NCBI RefSeq assembly: GCF_003369565.1
Contig: NZ_PIOD01000007.1
Coordinates: forward strand, 25,812 to 89,811
Source of the DNA: Oceanobacillus chungangensis
GTDB taxonomy: Bacteria; Bacillota; Bacilli; Bacillales; Amphibacillaceae
DNA length: 64,000 bases
Reading direction: 5' to 3'
Positions 42,696 through 54,094 of this stretch are shown piece by piece. Within the stretch, counting starts at the first letter, position 1, and every line of letters starts with the position of its first letter. The notes beneath the pieces were generated by a model. The model worked only from the letters and a program-made list of their open reading frames with translations. It searched no databases and was not told the DNA's origin. The position numbers and the translations under genes are program-made.

Positions 42696-44399
42696 ATGAA
42701 TGATACAACAAGATTTAACGAGATAGAGCAACAACTAAAGAATACGGAATATGCATTAAATGTATCATCAATTGTCATAACGACAGATGAAAATGGTATT
42801 ATCGAATCAGTAAATGATAAATTTTGTAAAATCTCAAAGTATAGTCGCGATGAATTACTCGGCCGCAATTACCTTTCTATAAACGCTGTATATTTCAATG
42901 AACTGGAGGAAGTACTCCGAAAGGGAAATGTATGGCATGGAGAAATAAAAGGTATTGCAAAGGATGAAAGCGAATATTGGGTAGATACCACGATAGTCCC
43001 ATTTCTAAACGAAAATGGCAATCCATACCAATACATCATAATATTACATGACATTACAACTCGGAAGCAATATGAGACAGACATTGAATCAATGGCATTC
43101 TATGATACATTAACCCAATTGCCTAATCGTAATCATTTACATCGATGGATTGCGGAGCATGAAATAGAAACAAATGAAACCACAACCGTGCTCTTTCTAG
43201 ATCTTGATCGGTTTAGATACATTAATGATAATTTTGGCCATCAAAGCGGTGATTTTGTTTTGCAAGAAATTGCTAATCGATTAACGCAATGCCTCGGTGA
43301 AACAGATTTAATCATCAGGCAAGGTGGCGATGAATTCATTATCATTTTAAAGCATAATCATCCCGATGAAACAATTATTGATTTAGCTAAAAGGATATTA
43401 CAGCAGGTTAGCCTGCCAATTCAGCTTTTAGATAAACAGCTTTCTATTCATCTTAGTATTGGTATTTCTAGAGAAACGGGTACGACAGACGTGCTTGATT
43501 CTACTAGCTTCATCGAATCATTAATTAAAAAGGCAGATACGGCAATGCTGCTTGCAAAAGAACAAGGCGGCAATGATTATTGTATCAGTACACCAGAGCA
43601 AAAGATAAAAATGGATCGACTGTTTAATATCGAATTAGAAATAAAGGATGCATTAAAGAAGAATGAGTTTCATATTGAGTATCAACCGTTAATAAACTTA
43701 AAGAATAATCAAATCGTTGGTGTGGAATCTTTGTTACGCTGGTCAAATCAAGCATTAGGCCCTATTTCCCCTGGAGAATTCATTCCAATTTTAGAAAAGA
43801 CGGGTGACATTGTAACGGTTGGAAAATGGATATTATGGACTGTTTGCAATCAAATGAAGCTTTGGCAAGAAAATGGGACGCTCTTACAAAAAATTTCGGT
43901 AAATGTATCCCCTATTCAATTTAAAGAAACCAATTTTATCAATGATTTACAGGAGATTCTAAACGAGACACAATTAGATGCATCCTATTTGGAATTAGAA
44001 ATTACTGAAGGAACCATATTAGAAATAAAAGATTCTGCAAAAACATTAGAGGCATTACAGGGTCTAGGTGTAAAAGTGTCAATTGATGACTTCGGCACAG
44101 GCTATTCATCGCTAAGCTACTTAAAGCAGCTGCCTATTGACACATTAAAAATCGATAAATCGTTTATTGATAATTTAGATGCAGATGGCGAGATAATCGT
44201 TAATACAATAATCAATATGGGGAAAAATTTACGGTTCCGCGTCATAGCAGAAGGCATTGAAAATAAACAGCAGCTTGACTATTTAAAACTTCAAAAATGT
44301 CATGAAGGACAAGGATACTATTTTAGTAAGCCGGTTAAAAGCGAAGTAATTCAGAAGCTGTACCATCAGTCAAGCAAAAATTGGCAGTCGATAGATTAA
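42696..44399 (+). CDS. PAS-GGDEF-EAL protein
   Basis: 567 residues from the ATG at 42696 (GAGAGAGG upstream). Order: PAS sensor (about 10-125), GGDEF with intact RQGGDEFIII near residue 205, then EAL with VGVESLLRW (ESL variant), LELEITEGTI, IDDFGTGYSSL, LKIDKSFI and IAEGIE. Both domains look potentially active, making it a bifunctional c-di-GMP enzyme tuned by the PAS domain. No membrane segment, so the signal is probably cytoplasmic. Confidence 0.93.
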   Translation: MNDTTRFNEIEQQLKNTEYALNVSSIVITTDENGIIESVNDKFCKISKYSRDELLGRNYLSINAVYFNELEEVLRKGNVWHGEIKGIAKDESEYWVDTTIVPFLNENGNPYQYIIILHDITTRKQYETDIESMAFYDTLTQLPNRNHLHRWIAEHEIETNETTTVLFLDLDRFRYINDNFGHQSGDFVLQEIANRLTQCLGETDLIIRQGGDEFIIILKHNHPDETIIDLAKRILQQVSLPIQLLDKQLSIHLSIGISRETGTTDVLDSTSFIESLIKKADTAMLLAKEQGGNDYCISTPEQKIKMDRLFNIELEIKDALKKNEFHIEYQPLINLKNNQIVGVESLLRWSNQALGPISPGEFIPILEKTGDIVTVGKWILWTVCNQMKLWQENGTLLQKISVNVSPIQFKETNFINDLQEILNETQLDASYLELEITEGTILEIKDSAKTLEALQGLGVKVSIDDFGTGYSSLSYLKQLPIDTLKIDKSFIDNLDADGEIIVNTIINMGKNLRFRVIAEGIENKQQLDYLKLQKCHEGQGYYFSKPVKSEVIQKLYHQSSKNWQSID

Positions 44400-44446
44400 A
44401 GTTGACGGCTTTAGCAGCGGGTAAATTTACTACAATGAAAAACAAT

Positions 44447-44483
44447 AAACACGTCATTTCATATTAGAAATAGCGTGTTTTTG
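44447..44483 (+). terminator. Terminator after the PAS-GGDEF-EAL gene
   Basis: AAACACG-T-CATTTC pairs with GAAATA-G-CGTGTTT, ending in TTTTTGATTT. Confidence 0.8.
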
Positions 44484-44488
44484 ATTTA

Positions 44489-44524
44489 TATAGCAACATA
44501 AGAATAATTGATGTTGCTATATAT
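44489..44524. other. Second hairpin, perfect 12-bp stem
   Basis: ATATAGCAACAT / ATGTTGCTATAT around a 12-nt loop, directly after the previous terminator. Without a T-run; role unknown. Confidence 0.6.
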
Positions 44525-44674
44525 ATGGATACAATTCAGCGGATTCATTTACTAGAGCTATTTTTATAAATAAAATCCGCACTATTATTATCCCTTACTT
44601 CGAGTTAACATTCTTGTTTTAAGATTCAACTTCATGTAAGCTAGACGTATATTGAATAAGAAAGCGTGTTTTAA

Positions 44675-44920
44675 ATGGGTATAATAATTGAAGTATGTGA
44701 TTATAATTTACTTTCGGCAATGAAGCTTGAGGAAATCTTTGATCGTCCTGATGTTGCCGTCATGAGTTATGATTGCATGAATTTTTGTGGAATGTGTAGT
44801 ATGGGACCATATGCCATGGTAAATGGCAAACGGGTATTTGGTAAAACGATTGACGACTGCATTTCCAAAATAAAAGCAACTGTTGAGAAAGAATTACAAG
44901 AGCTTGATAACTTGTATTAA
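44675..44920 (+). CDS. DUF1450 (YuzB-like) protein
   Basis: 81 residues with four cysteines in the characteristic arrangement YDCMNFCGMCSMGPYAMVNG, related to thioredoxin-like/ferredoxin-like DUF1450 proteins such as YuzB. The cysteine cluster could bind metal or an iron-sulfur cluster. The ribosome-binding sequence is weak (AAGAAAG), so the exact start is less certain than the family. Confidence 0.82.
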   Translation: MGIIIEVCDYNLLSAMKLEEIFDRPDVAVMSYDCMNFCGMCSMGPYAMVNGKRVFGKTIDDCISKIKATVEKELQELDNLY

Positions 44921-44961
44921 TATTTATATATGAAGCTGGCAGCCCTCACTTTTTGGTAGAT

Positions 44962-45040
44962 GAAAAAGCATACAAGCTTTCTCACTACATAAGTGCAACT
45001 AAGTCTGTCGCAAAAGGCTTGGCGACAGACAAGTTTTCTA
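44962..45040 (+). repeat. Palindromic repeat family, copy C
   Basis: Best-preserved plus-strand copy: 5' hairpin AAAGC / GCTTT, linker CACTACATAAGTGCAACTAAG, stem CTGTCGC / GCGACAG, then AAGTTTTCT. It follows the DUF1450 gene on the same strand and could end its transcript. Confidence 0.9.
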
Positions 45041-45255
45041 AAGAGATGCCAGCTTTAATTATAGAATAAGAGCGTGTAAAGAAAAGATTCCTCTATTTCA
45101 ATTCACGTGACAAGAAAGGCCAAGTCCAGCTCCTAGCGAGATTACCCTCACCTCATGATAATCTAAAGAAGACTTTCCGATTGGTCAAACTAGAGGCGTG
45201 GTCGCACAAATACCCTTGTGGTGAAAGTGTCAACATCGATTCGCTTGTGCTTTTA
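45041..45255. other. Intergenic stretch
   Basis: No gene or clear terminator. Includes GC-richer segments around 45125-45215 with no recognised function. Confidence 0.4.
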
Positions 45256-46863
45256 TTATTCCTGCCAAATCATTTGAACCATCTCATCTAAAATAGCAGG
45301 TATTATTTCAAAAGCATTTTTAATATGAAGTCGCTCAGTCCGTTTATGCGCATCCTTGCCAAATGGGCCAATATTTAAGACAGGGGCTTCTAGTTGCTGC
45401 ATTTCAGCAAAGGGAATCGAATAACTATCGCCCCAAACTGGTGTGTTCTCTTCAAAGGTTGTCCATCCAGCGGTTGTCCCTTGATAATTAACATAGCTAA
45501 GGTCACATAAACCATTAAAATAGTGCACGCGCTCAATTGACAAATTATATTTCTCCAGCGCTCTTTGCTTTACAAAATCCGTACATGCTTCTATAAGTGT
45601 ATTTCCAGTTGAATTTACTGCTGGATAATATGGTGGCGCAAATAAAATGATGATTGCTGGCGCCAGCTCTTGGCAATAAATCATGAGCTTATCTGCAATT
45701 CGCAGTGATTTCTCTCGATCATCCCATCCATCCTGATACGCTATATCTGCTTTTACTTCTTCGATTAACGACTTTCCAAGCTTAGCAGTTGCATAATCTA
45801 ATAATGTTTTATAACGAATCACCTTTATTTTCCCAATTGGTTCAACGTGATTTCTTTTACAATTACGCTGATAATCTTCATTACATTTCTGAGCGGCTAT
45901 CTTGGTAACGTTTTCATATATGTCAAAAACATCTGCTGCACTACGCTCAAATGTAAAGATGTTATATAATGCGGATGAGCGATATGGGGTCTGTGTAGAA
46001 TATTCCAGCCGCAAATCAGTTTGCTGCAATGTTAATGGTAGTGGTGTCGTCTCCCCTAATACCGTTTCTTGAAAAGCATCATTCCACTCCATCTCTCTCG
46101 TTAAGTAAGAAGCAATATATGGCGATGTTAATCCACTAAGCGGCTCTCCAGCATGGGTTTCTTTTCCATAAAAAAGTGCCGCAGCCAGTAGCTTTCCAAT
46201 CGATCCGGTATAAAGATAATGAGCATGGTCTTTCGGCTCTTGTGTAAACACAGGTTCACTATTCAAAAATAATGTATAGGTCAACTGATGCTTATCTTGT
46301 AATTCCAATAGAACTGGAACAGCCGCGCGCATGCCGGCGGAGTTAACCTCTTCGTCTGGAACCGTTAATAAGAGGAGATTAATTGGCCACTTTTCCATAC
46401 TTGCTTTTTCAATTAGACGCATATGAAGGACTAATCCCATCTTCATATCCATTGTCCCACGGCCAAATAAATACTCCCCAGTATGTAAATCATTCCTGAC
46501 TTCCTCTGAGAATTCATCTTGATTTTCTGTCCAGATTTTCGTTAATTCCTCTGGCTGGGTTGCTAACGGTTCATAATCACCATATTCTTCTGTATTCACG
46601 GTATCAAAATGGCTAATTAAACAAATTGTTTTTTTTGCATCGGGATGTCTGTATAAAGCTGTTAGTAATTTCCTCCTTAGGTCTGCATCATGGAGTTCCA
46701 ATTGATCTGAATGCTGCTGAAAATAAGCGAGATCTTGTAATTTCGCTTGTAATTTCACAGGAAATTCTCGCTCCCCCTCTGATAATGTCATGCTTTTCCA
46801 GCTCACCAATTCATTTAATAAATCTCTTAGACTCTCTACTGTTTGCCATCTAGTTTCCGTCAT
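45256..46863 (-). CDS. rocB: RocB-like M20-family peptidase/deacylase
   Basis: 535 residues similar to RocB of the arginine degradation pathway, an M20-type metallohydrolase. The metal-site region is visible as CLISHFDTVN, FGRGTMDMKMGL and LLLTVPDEEVNSAGMRAAVP; the end has NIGPFGKDAHKRTERLHIKNAFEIIP. Its real substrate is unknown even in B. subtilis. It is not linked to rocA here (33 kb away) and no sigma-54 promoter was found upstream. GGGGG precedes the ATG. Confidence 0.85.
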   Translation of the reverse strand: MTETRWQTVESLRDLLNELVSWKSMTLSEGEREFPVKLQAKLQDLAYFQQHSDQLELHDADLRRKLLTALYRHPDAKKTICLISHFDTVNTEEYGDYEPLATQPEELTKIWTENQDEFSEEVRNDLHTGEYLFGRGTMDMKMGLVLHMRLIEKASMEKWPINLLLLTVPDEEVNSAGMRAAVPVLLELQDKHQLTYTLFLNSEPVFTQEPKDHAHYLYTGSIGKLLAAALFYGKETHAGEPLSGLTSPYIASYLTREMEWNDAFQETVLGETTPLPLTLQQTDLRLEYSTQTPYRSSALYNIFTFERSAADVFDIYENVTKIAAQKCNEDYQRNCKRNHVEPIGKIKVIRYKTLLDYATAKLGKSLIEEVKADIAYQDGWDDREKSLRIADKLMIYCQELAPAIIILFAPPYYPAVNSTGNTLIEACTDFVKQRALEKYNLSIERVHYFNGLCDLSYVNYQGTTAGWTTFEENTPVWGDSYSIPFAEMQQLEAPVLNIGPFGKDAHKRTERLHIKNAFEIIPAILDEMVQMIWQE

Positions 46864-46970
46864 ATAAATACCCCCTTATTATATAAGAAGAAAGTCAATA
46901 ATCTTCGTTTACTGAAAATTATCACATATGTAACACTTAATGTAAATATATGCGATGTTTGTTGAAGCAA

Positions 46971-47041
46971 TATTAGAAAATCTAGTTATCACCACGCCTT
47001 AGTCGCACTTATGTAGTGAGCAAGTTATTATATTTCTTACC
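46971..47041 (-). repeat. Palindromic repeat family, copy D (degenerate)
   Basis: Minus-strand copy with the linker CACTACATAAGTGCGACTAAG intact and the central stem partly decayed; located between ptsG and the rocB-like gene. Confidence 0.75.
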
Positions 47042-47045
47042 TACT

Positions 47046-47079
47046 TAAAAACCCGTTATGCTTCTAAAGCATAACGGGG
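47046..47079 (-). terminator. Terminator of ptsG
   Basis: A perfect 12-bp stem (CCCGTTATGCTT / AAGCATAACGGG) followed on the minus strand by five T residues. Confidence 0.92.
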
Positions 47080-47084
47080 ATTCA

Positions 47085-49130
<2,046 letters not shown>

Positions 49131-49205
49131 CTAAAGTATTTTTCAGCTGATCAAAGTCATTAACAAAAGGCAAAATAAAAACAGACATAAGCAAAGAAAA
49201 GAACT

Positions 49206-49287
49206 GAAAAGGAATATGGGTATTGCTCCCATATTTACACCATTCAATGTCCTTCCTTACTTATGCCTGATCGAATCAGTAACACGT
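49206..49287 (-). promoter_or_regulatory. ptsG leader: RAT antiterminator target plus terminator
   Basis: The minus strand at 49287-49259 contains ACGTGTTACTGATT and GATCAGGCATAAG, which I recall as nearly identical to the B. subtilis ptsG RAT. Downstream, AATATGGG / CCCATATT (49213-49235) plus AAGGAA / TTCCTT forms the terminator stem. GlcT binding to the RAT should prevent termination. Confidence 0.9.
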
Positions 49288-49300
49288 AAAGATATAATTG

Positions 49301-50140
49301 CTATTTATTCTTTTGTAAGCGCTGAAGATGCATTGTAAGATAGACGGTTTCCGCCTCATATACAGGCTTCTTCAAGTACTGCTGCATAATCTTAATCAGC
49401 TTCCATGAAAGATTATAGCATAAAGGGTATTCATGTTTCAACAGATTTCCAATTTTTTCTGGTTCTTCCAACTTTTCTCCTTGGACAACACGTTCAATTG
49501 TAAACCGTAAATGCCGAACCAGCCGCATATAATCAAGGCTCTCTTTATCCAATGTAAAGTTAAGTTCTTCTTCGATTACATTAATTAAATACGTGACAAG
49601 CTGTGAGTGTTTATTCACTTCACCAAGCTCTTTATTCATCAATGCACTATGAATATGAAGCGTAATAAAACCTACTTCTCCTTCTGGGAGATAAATCCCA
49701 GTTTTTTCGCCAATTAATTCGACAACTTCCTTTGCCAATTCCTGTTCATATGGATAAAGTGTGACAGTTTCAATCAAAAATGGATTATTAATCGTAAATC
49801 CGTTCCGAACCCTTTCCAATGCGAATAATAAGTGATCGGTTAATCCAATATGAATATGTTCATTTAAATTTCCAGAAACACGTTTGCTAATGTGTTCAAT
49901 TGCCTCGATAATCACGCTTTGAAGGCTTTCATCCATATTCGGAATTAATTTTTTATATTGCTCTTGTTCCTTTGCACTTTTAACTACAAATACTTTATCA
50001 GCCCCATCAATGGAAAGCTGCTCATCCGTTTTCCGATTGAAGCCAATACCGTTACCAATTACAATGACTTCCCCATCCTCTTGATGGTTGGCCATCACGA
50101 CATTATTATTTAGCACTTTAATAATTGTTGCCGCTACCAA
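49301..50140 (-). CDS. glcT: PTS-controlled antiterminator GlcT
   Basis: RNA-binding BglG/SacY-family antiterminator for ptsG, 279 residues from a TTG at 50140 with AGGAGG 7 bases upstream; an ATG at 50161 lacks a ribosome-binding site. N-terminal CAT domain (KVLNNNVVMANHQ, VIGNGIGFNRK), then PRD1 with histidines in GNLNEHIHIGLTDH and PRD2 region following GEVGFITLHIHSAL. Phosphorylation by PtsG would switch it off without glucose. Confidence 0.94.
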   Translation of the reverse strand: MVAATIIKVLNNNVVMANHQEDGEVIVIGNGIGFNRKTDEQLSIDGADKVFVVKSAKEQEQYKKLIPNMDESLQSVIIEAIEHISKRVSGNLNEHIHIGLTDHLLFALERVRNGFTINNPFLIETVTLYPYEQELAKEVVELIGEKTGIYLPEGEVGFITLHIHSALMNKELGEVNKHSQLVTYLINVIEEELNFTLDKESLDYMRLVRHLRFTIERVVQGEKLEEPEKIGNLLKHEYPLCYNLSWKLIKIMQQYLKKPVYEAETVYLTMHLQRLQKNK

Positions 50141-50400
50141 TTTATTTCCTCCTACAAACATACAGAATACTTCTCTACTATTTTATATGCCTACATTATT
50201 CAAAATCCTCTTGTATAATAGCATACATTTAATGAGTCGTATATACTAGAAAATAGACTTAAAAAATTGTAGTTGGATTTCTCTATACAGTTAGGACTTA
50301 TTCGCGCTCACGCTGAGATTCATTAGCCATGAAAAGAGCTCCACTTCTTCGAGAATCGAACGTCCCGTTCCAATAAATTAAACACATATAACGAGCGCTG

Positions 50401-51438
50401 CTATTTTACAAACACCACCCGGCTTGTTTCAGCTGCTTCAAGTAAAGCCAGCAAAACCTTCAAAGAAGCTAACGATTCTTCACCACTAATTATCGGTTCT
50501 CTATTAAGGCGAACACAATCTACAAATTCATCGATTACACCAGAATTCGTTTGATAATCATTGGTCTGAATAGATTCTAATTGATAATTCACCTTTTCTC
50601 CATCTCTTGTAATTACTTCTAATTGGTATTCTGGATGATAATAGATTTTAAGAATTCCTTTTTGACAATAGATAATCGTACTATTGTCTTCTTCCCCGTA
50701 ATAGGTCCAAGAGAAAGAAGCCGTTCCAATTCGTCCCCGCTTCGTCTTTAAACTGCAAACTAGATTGTCCCCAACATCAATCGGTTTGCCAGTCTCATCT
50801 ACCTTATCCAATGCAGCTTGAAATGCACTTACTTGTTCGATCTCATCCTCTAGTAGATAGTGGAGTAGATCTAATTTATGCAACCCTAAATCACCTGCCA
50901 CTCCAAACCCTGAGCGATTCTTTTTAAAAAACCAAGTAGCATTGGATTTATTCACTGCCCAATGCTCAGGACCTTTATGGCCAAATGTCGTTCGAAAGGT
51001 TAATACATTTCCAAGGCTTTTATTCTGAATGATTTCCTTTGCCTTCTGGTGGGCACGGTTAAACCGTTGATTAAAATCAATCATTAATTTCTTCCCAGAT
51101 TTCTTTTGTACTTCAATCATTTTCTCTGCTTGTTCAATCGTTAATGCAATCGGTTTTTCACATAGGACATGCTTTCCTTTTTGTAATGCCTTCGTTGTAA
51201 AGATATGATGGGATTCATTAGAGGAACAATCACTAATTATTTGAATCATTGGATCATCAAATAATTCATCAATTGTGCTCGCAACTGTCCCATCAAATCT
51301 TGCAGCTAAGTCCATTGCTCTTTCTTTATTTCTATCGAAAAACACAATCCCATTAACATATGGATTTGCTAAATATTCTGGTGCATGGCGTTGTTTAGCT
51401 ATTGATCCGCATCCAATAATTCCTACTTTCATAGCCAA
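50401..51438 (-). CDS. Gfo/Idh/MocA-family dehydrogenase
   Basis: NAD(P)-dependent sugar or cyclitol oxidoreductase, 345 residues. Rossmann motif GIIGCGSIAKQRH, the catalytic Lys motif VLCEKPIALT, and DLGLHKLDLLHYL. The start is probably the TTG at 51438 (AGGAGG 7 bases away); an ATG two codons later is spaced too far. It is the last gene of the LacI-controlled sugar-transport operon, 11 bp after the permease, and probably begins catabolism of the imported compound. Confidence 0.88.
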   Translation of the reverse strand: MAMKVGIIGCGSIAKQRHAPEYLANPYVNGIVFFDRNKERAMDLAARFDGTVASTIDELFDDPMIQIISDCSSNESHHIFTTKALQKGKHVLCEKPIALTIEQAEKMIEVQKKSGKKLMIDFNQRFNRAHQKAKEIIQNKSLGNVLTFRTTFGHKGPEHWAVNKSNATWFFKKNRSGFGVAGDLGLHKLDLLHYLLEDEIEQVSAFQAALDKVDETGKPIDVGDNLVCSLKTKRGRIGTASFSWTYYGEEDNSTIIYCQKGILKIYYHPEYQLEVITRDGEKVNYQLESIQTNDYQTNSGVIDEFVDCVRLNREPIISGEESLASLKVLLALLEAAETSRVVFVK

Positions 51439-51449
51439 ACCATTCCCTC

Positions 51450-52430
51450 CTAATCTCTCTTTTGAAATACTACGGCAACAATGATAATCAAACCTTTTAC
51501 AAACCCTTGCAAATGTGGAGAGACATTCATTAAATTCATCATATTATTTAAGATTCCTAGGATGAGGACACCGAAGAATGTGCCAATAATTTTCCCTCGT
51601 CCCCCTGTCATTCTTGTTCCCCCAATAATTACAGCAGCAATTGCATCTAGTTCATATGCAGATCCAGAGCTTGAGGATGAGATGGAATTTAGACGTGAGG
51701 TTTCGATTATCGCTGCTACACTAACTAATAGGCCCGCTAAAGTGTACACACCAATTTTTACACGATCAACCCGAATTGCAGATAGAAGTGCTGCTTTCTC
51801 ATTACTGCCAATCGCATAAACATAGCGACCAAATCGGGTTTTCTGCATTAGTAAATACACGAAAATAGTCATCACAAGGAAAATAATAATCGGGTAATCA
51901 ATGATCCATATATCCCTATTTGCAATTGCAGTAAATCCAGAAACCTCTCCAGAAATACTCCCCCCATCAGCAGTATATAACGCGATTGATCTTGCTGCGG
52001 CCATCATCCCGAGGGTAGCGATAAAGGAGGCAATTTTTCCTTTGGCAATCATTAACCCATTGAGAAATCCTGCAAATGAGCCAACAACAAATGCAGTTAG
52101 AATCGCAATCAATATGTTTCCTGATGCATTTAGGGAGATTACTGTAATAACACCGACTAATGCGAGCACAGATCCAACTGAGAGGTCAATTCCACCTGAT
52201 AACATTACGACTGTCATCCCTAAAGAAACGATACCGATAATCGAAACTTGCATGAATATATTTAATTGATTATTGAGATCTAGAAATCTAGGACTCATAA
52301 ACGATGCAATTATAAAAATAAGTAAAAATGCGATAATTACACTGTACTCAGACCATAGCCAGTTTAATCCATTTTTAACATTTACTTTCTTTTTGGCTTC
52401 GTTTGGGATTTTAGCTTGTGTATTCGCCAA
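51450..52430 (-). CDS. Ribose-type sugar ABC permease
   Basis: RbsC-family permease, 326 residues with eight to ten membrane spans. Typical motifs are GGIDLSVGSVLALVGV, GFLNGLMIAKGKIASFIATLG, GSNEKAALLSAI and IAAVIIGGTRMTGGRG. Starts with TTG at 52430 behind GGGAGG. A repeat copy (52456-52538) fills the gap to the ATPase gene. Substrate is not fixed by sequence. Confidence 0.92.
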   Translation of the reverse strand: MANTQAKIPNEAKKKVNVKNGLNWLWSEYSVIIAFLLIFIIASFMSPRFLDLNNQLNIFMQVSIIGIVSLGMTVVMLSGGIDLSVGSVLALVGVITVISLNASGNILIAILTAFVVGSFAGFLNGLMIAKGKIASFIATLGMMAAARSIALYTADGGSISGEVSGFTAIANRDIWIIDYPIIIFLVMTIFVYLLMQKTRFGRYVYAIGSNEKAALLSAIRVDRVKIGVYTLAGLLVSVAAIIETSRLNSISSSSSGSAYELDAIAAVIIGGTRMTGGRGKIIGTFFGVLILGILNNMMNLMNVSPHLQGFVKGLIIIVAVVFQKRD

Positions 52431-52455
52431 TTTGATTAACCTCCCTTTTTGGTAG

Positions 52456-52538
52456 TTAAGAAAGTATAAAATATTTCTTACTACATAAGTGCAACTAAGG
52501 CTGTCACCGAAAAGCTTGGTTATACCTTAGTTTTCTAA
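52456..52538 (+). repeat. Palindromic repeat family, copy E
   Basis: Plus-strand copy, antisense to the operon: 5' hairpin AAGAAA / TTTCTT, linker ACTACATAAGTGCAACTAAGG, GCTGTCACC, then CCTTAGTTTTCT. It overlaps the last codons of the ATPase gene, which reads LRYNQAFR and stops inside the repeat. Confidence 0.9.
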
Positions 52539-54024
52539 AACCAGTTGCATAACGCATGATTTCATCCTCCGATGTTTCTTCACCTTTCAATCTAGCAGTA
52601 ATTTCACCTTGATACATGACATGAATAGTCTGACATAACTTTAATACTTCAGATGCTTCAGAAGACAGAATGATAACTGCTTTTCCTTGTTCCGCTAATT
52701 CGATAATATGCTGATAAATTTCCCGTTTTGCACCGACATCAATACCTTGGGTTGGATTGTCAAAAATGATAACATCGGAATTCACTTCAAGCCATTTGGC
52801 AATAATTACTTTTTGCTGATTTCCACCACTTAGTTTATCAATTGTAATACGAGGGTTATTCACTTTGATATTTAATTTTTCTTTGTAATATTGAAAAGTG
52901 TTAAGCTCCTTTTTTGCCTGTAGCATTCCCGATTTTTCAAAATGACCTAAAGAAGAGAGACTCATATTATGGATGACACTTAAGTCTTTTATAATGGCAT
53001 TCTCCTTTCGATCCTTAGGAACAAATCCAACCCCTGCTTGCAGCGCTTGATACGGATGGTCCATTTTGACAATTTGTCCATTCACTTTTATTTCACCAGA
53101 ATATTTCCTCCGGTAGCCGAATATGCTCTCGAAAAGCTCCGTCCGACCATCCCCAGCCAATCCAATAAAACCAATAATCTCACCCTTACGAACTGTAAAG
53201 TCAATCGCTTTAAATAGACCTTCACTCATCATATCTGTCACTTCTAAGGCGACGGGACCTAGCTCTGAATAATGATTAAAGCGCTCTTCGGAAATAGATT
53301 TACCAACCATAAGCTTCGTAATATTATCCAGATTCTCAACTTGAACCTCTCCACTTCCAACTACGTTTCCATCACGAAGAACTGTATAGTAATCACAAAC
53401 TGCTTTAATTTCCTTCAATTTATGGGAAATATAAATAATTGAAACCCCTGATTGTTTAAGATTTCTCATTAAGTCAAACAGGCGTTTTACCTCATGCTCT
53501 GCCAAGGAGGATGTCGGCTCATCCATAATAATCAGTTTCGAATTATGCAAAAGCGCCTTGGATATCTCAATTAACTGTTTGTAGGAAGTATCTAAATCAC
53601 GAACATACTTTTTCGGATTTATCTCAACACCTAATTCAGCCAAAATATTACTAGTTTGGACACACATTTCTTCAACATTTAAAAAACCTAATTTATTTCT
53701 TAATTCGGAACCGAGAAACATATTTTCATAAACACGTAGATCTGTTACCATACTTAATTCCTGATGAATGAAGCTAATACCGTGACTTTGGGATGATCTT
53801 GTATCCGTAATCCTCACTTCTTCCCCATTTACCTCGATTGTTCCCCGATCCGGTTCAATTACGCCACCTAATATATTCATCAGCGTAGACTTTCCAGCCC
53901 CATTTTCCCCTAAAAGAGCATGGATTTCCCCTTTCTCTACCTCTAGTGAAACTCCTTTTAAGACGGGAACACCATTAAACGCCTTTTCAATATTGTTCAT
54001 TGTAATGAAAGAATTCGATGACAT
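52504..54024 (-). CDS. Ribose-type sugar ABC ATPase (RbsA family)
   Basis: Fused double-ATPase subunit, 506 residues. First domain: Walker A GENGAGKST, Walker B LIIMDEPTSSLAEHE. Second domain: degenerate Walker A (GLAGDGRTE), signature KLSGGNQQKVIIAKWL, IIFDNPTQGIDVGAK. The C-terminus after TGFRK (LRYNQAFR) is encoded by repeat copy E. It follows the binding-protein gene across an attenuator-like hairpin and repeat copy F. AAGGAGAGG precedes the ATG. Confidence 0.92.
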   Translation of the reverse strand: MSSNSFITMNNIEKAFNGVPVLKGVSLEVEKGEIHALLGENGAGKSTLMNILGGVIEPDRGTIEVNGEEVRITDTRSSQSHGISFIHQELSMVTDLRVYENMFLGSELRNKLGFLNVEEMCVQTSNILAELGVEINPKKYVRDLDTSYKQLIEISKALLHNSKLIIMDEPTSSLAEHEVKRLFDLMRNLKQSGVSIIYISHKLKEIKAVCDYYTVLRDGNVVGSGEVQVENLDNITKLMVGKSISEERFNHYSELGPVALEVTDMMSEGLFKAIDFTVRKGEIIGFIGLAGDGRTELFESIFGYRRKYSGEIKVNGQIVKMDHPYQALQAGVGFVPKDRKENAIIKDLSVIHNMSLSSLGHFEKSGMLQAKKELNTFQYYKEKLNIKVNNPRITIDKLSGGNQQKVIIAKWLEVNSDVIIFDNPTQGIDVGAKREIYQHIIELAEQGKAVIILSSEASEVLKLCQTIHVMYQGEITARLKGEETSEDEIMRYATGFRKLRYNQAFR

Positions 54025-54044
54025 AACAACCTCTCCTTATATAG

Positions 54045-54088
54045 GAAAAAAGGAAATACAATGACATTCAAGTTGTATTGTATTTCCT
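54045..54088 (-). terminator. Intra-operon hairpin with T-run after the binding-protein gene
   Basis: On the minus strand AGGAAATACAAT pairs with ATTGTATTTCCT around a 14-nt loop and is followed by six T residues. It lies between the sugar-binding and ATPase genes, where partial termination would favour binding-protein expression. Confidence 0.75.
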
Positions 54089-54094
54089 CCAATT

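Noticed and set aside
50345..50378. LexA-like GAAC...GTTC pair upstream of the glcT/oxidoreductase gap
   Set aside because: The half-sites are separated by five bases, not the four required for a DinR/LexA box, and no SOS gene is adjacent.
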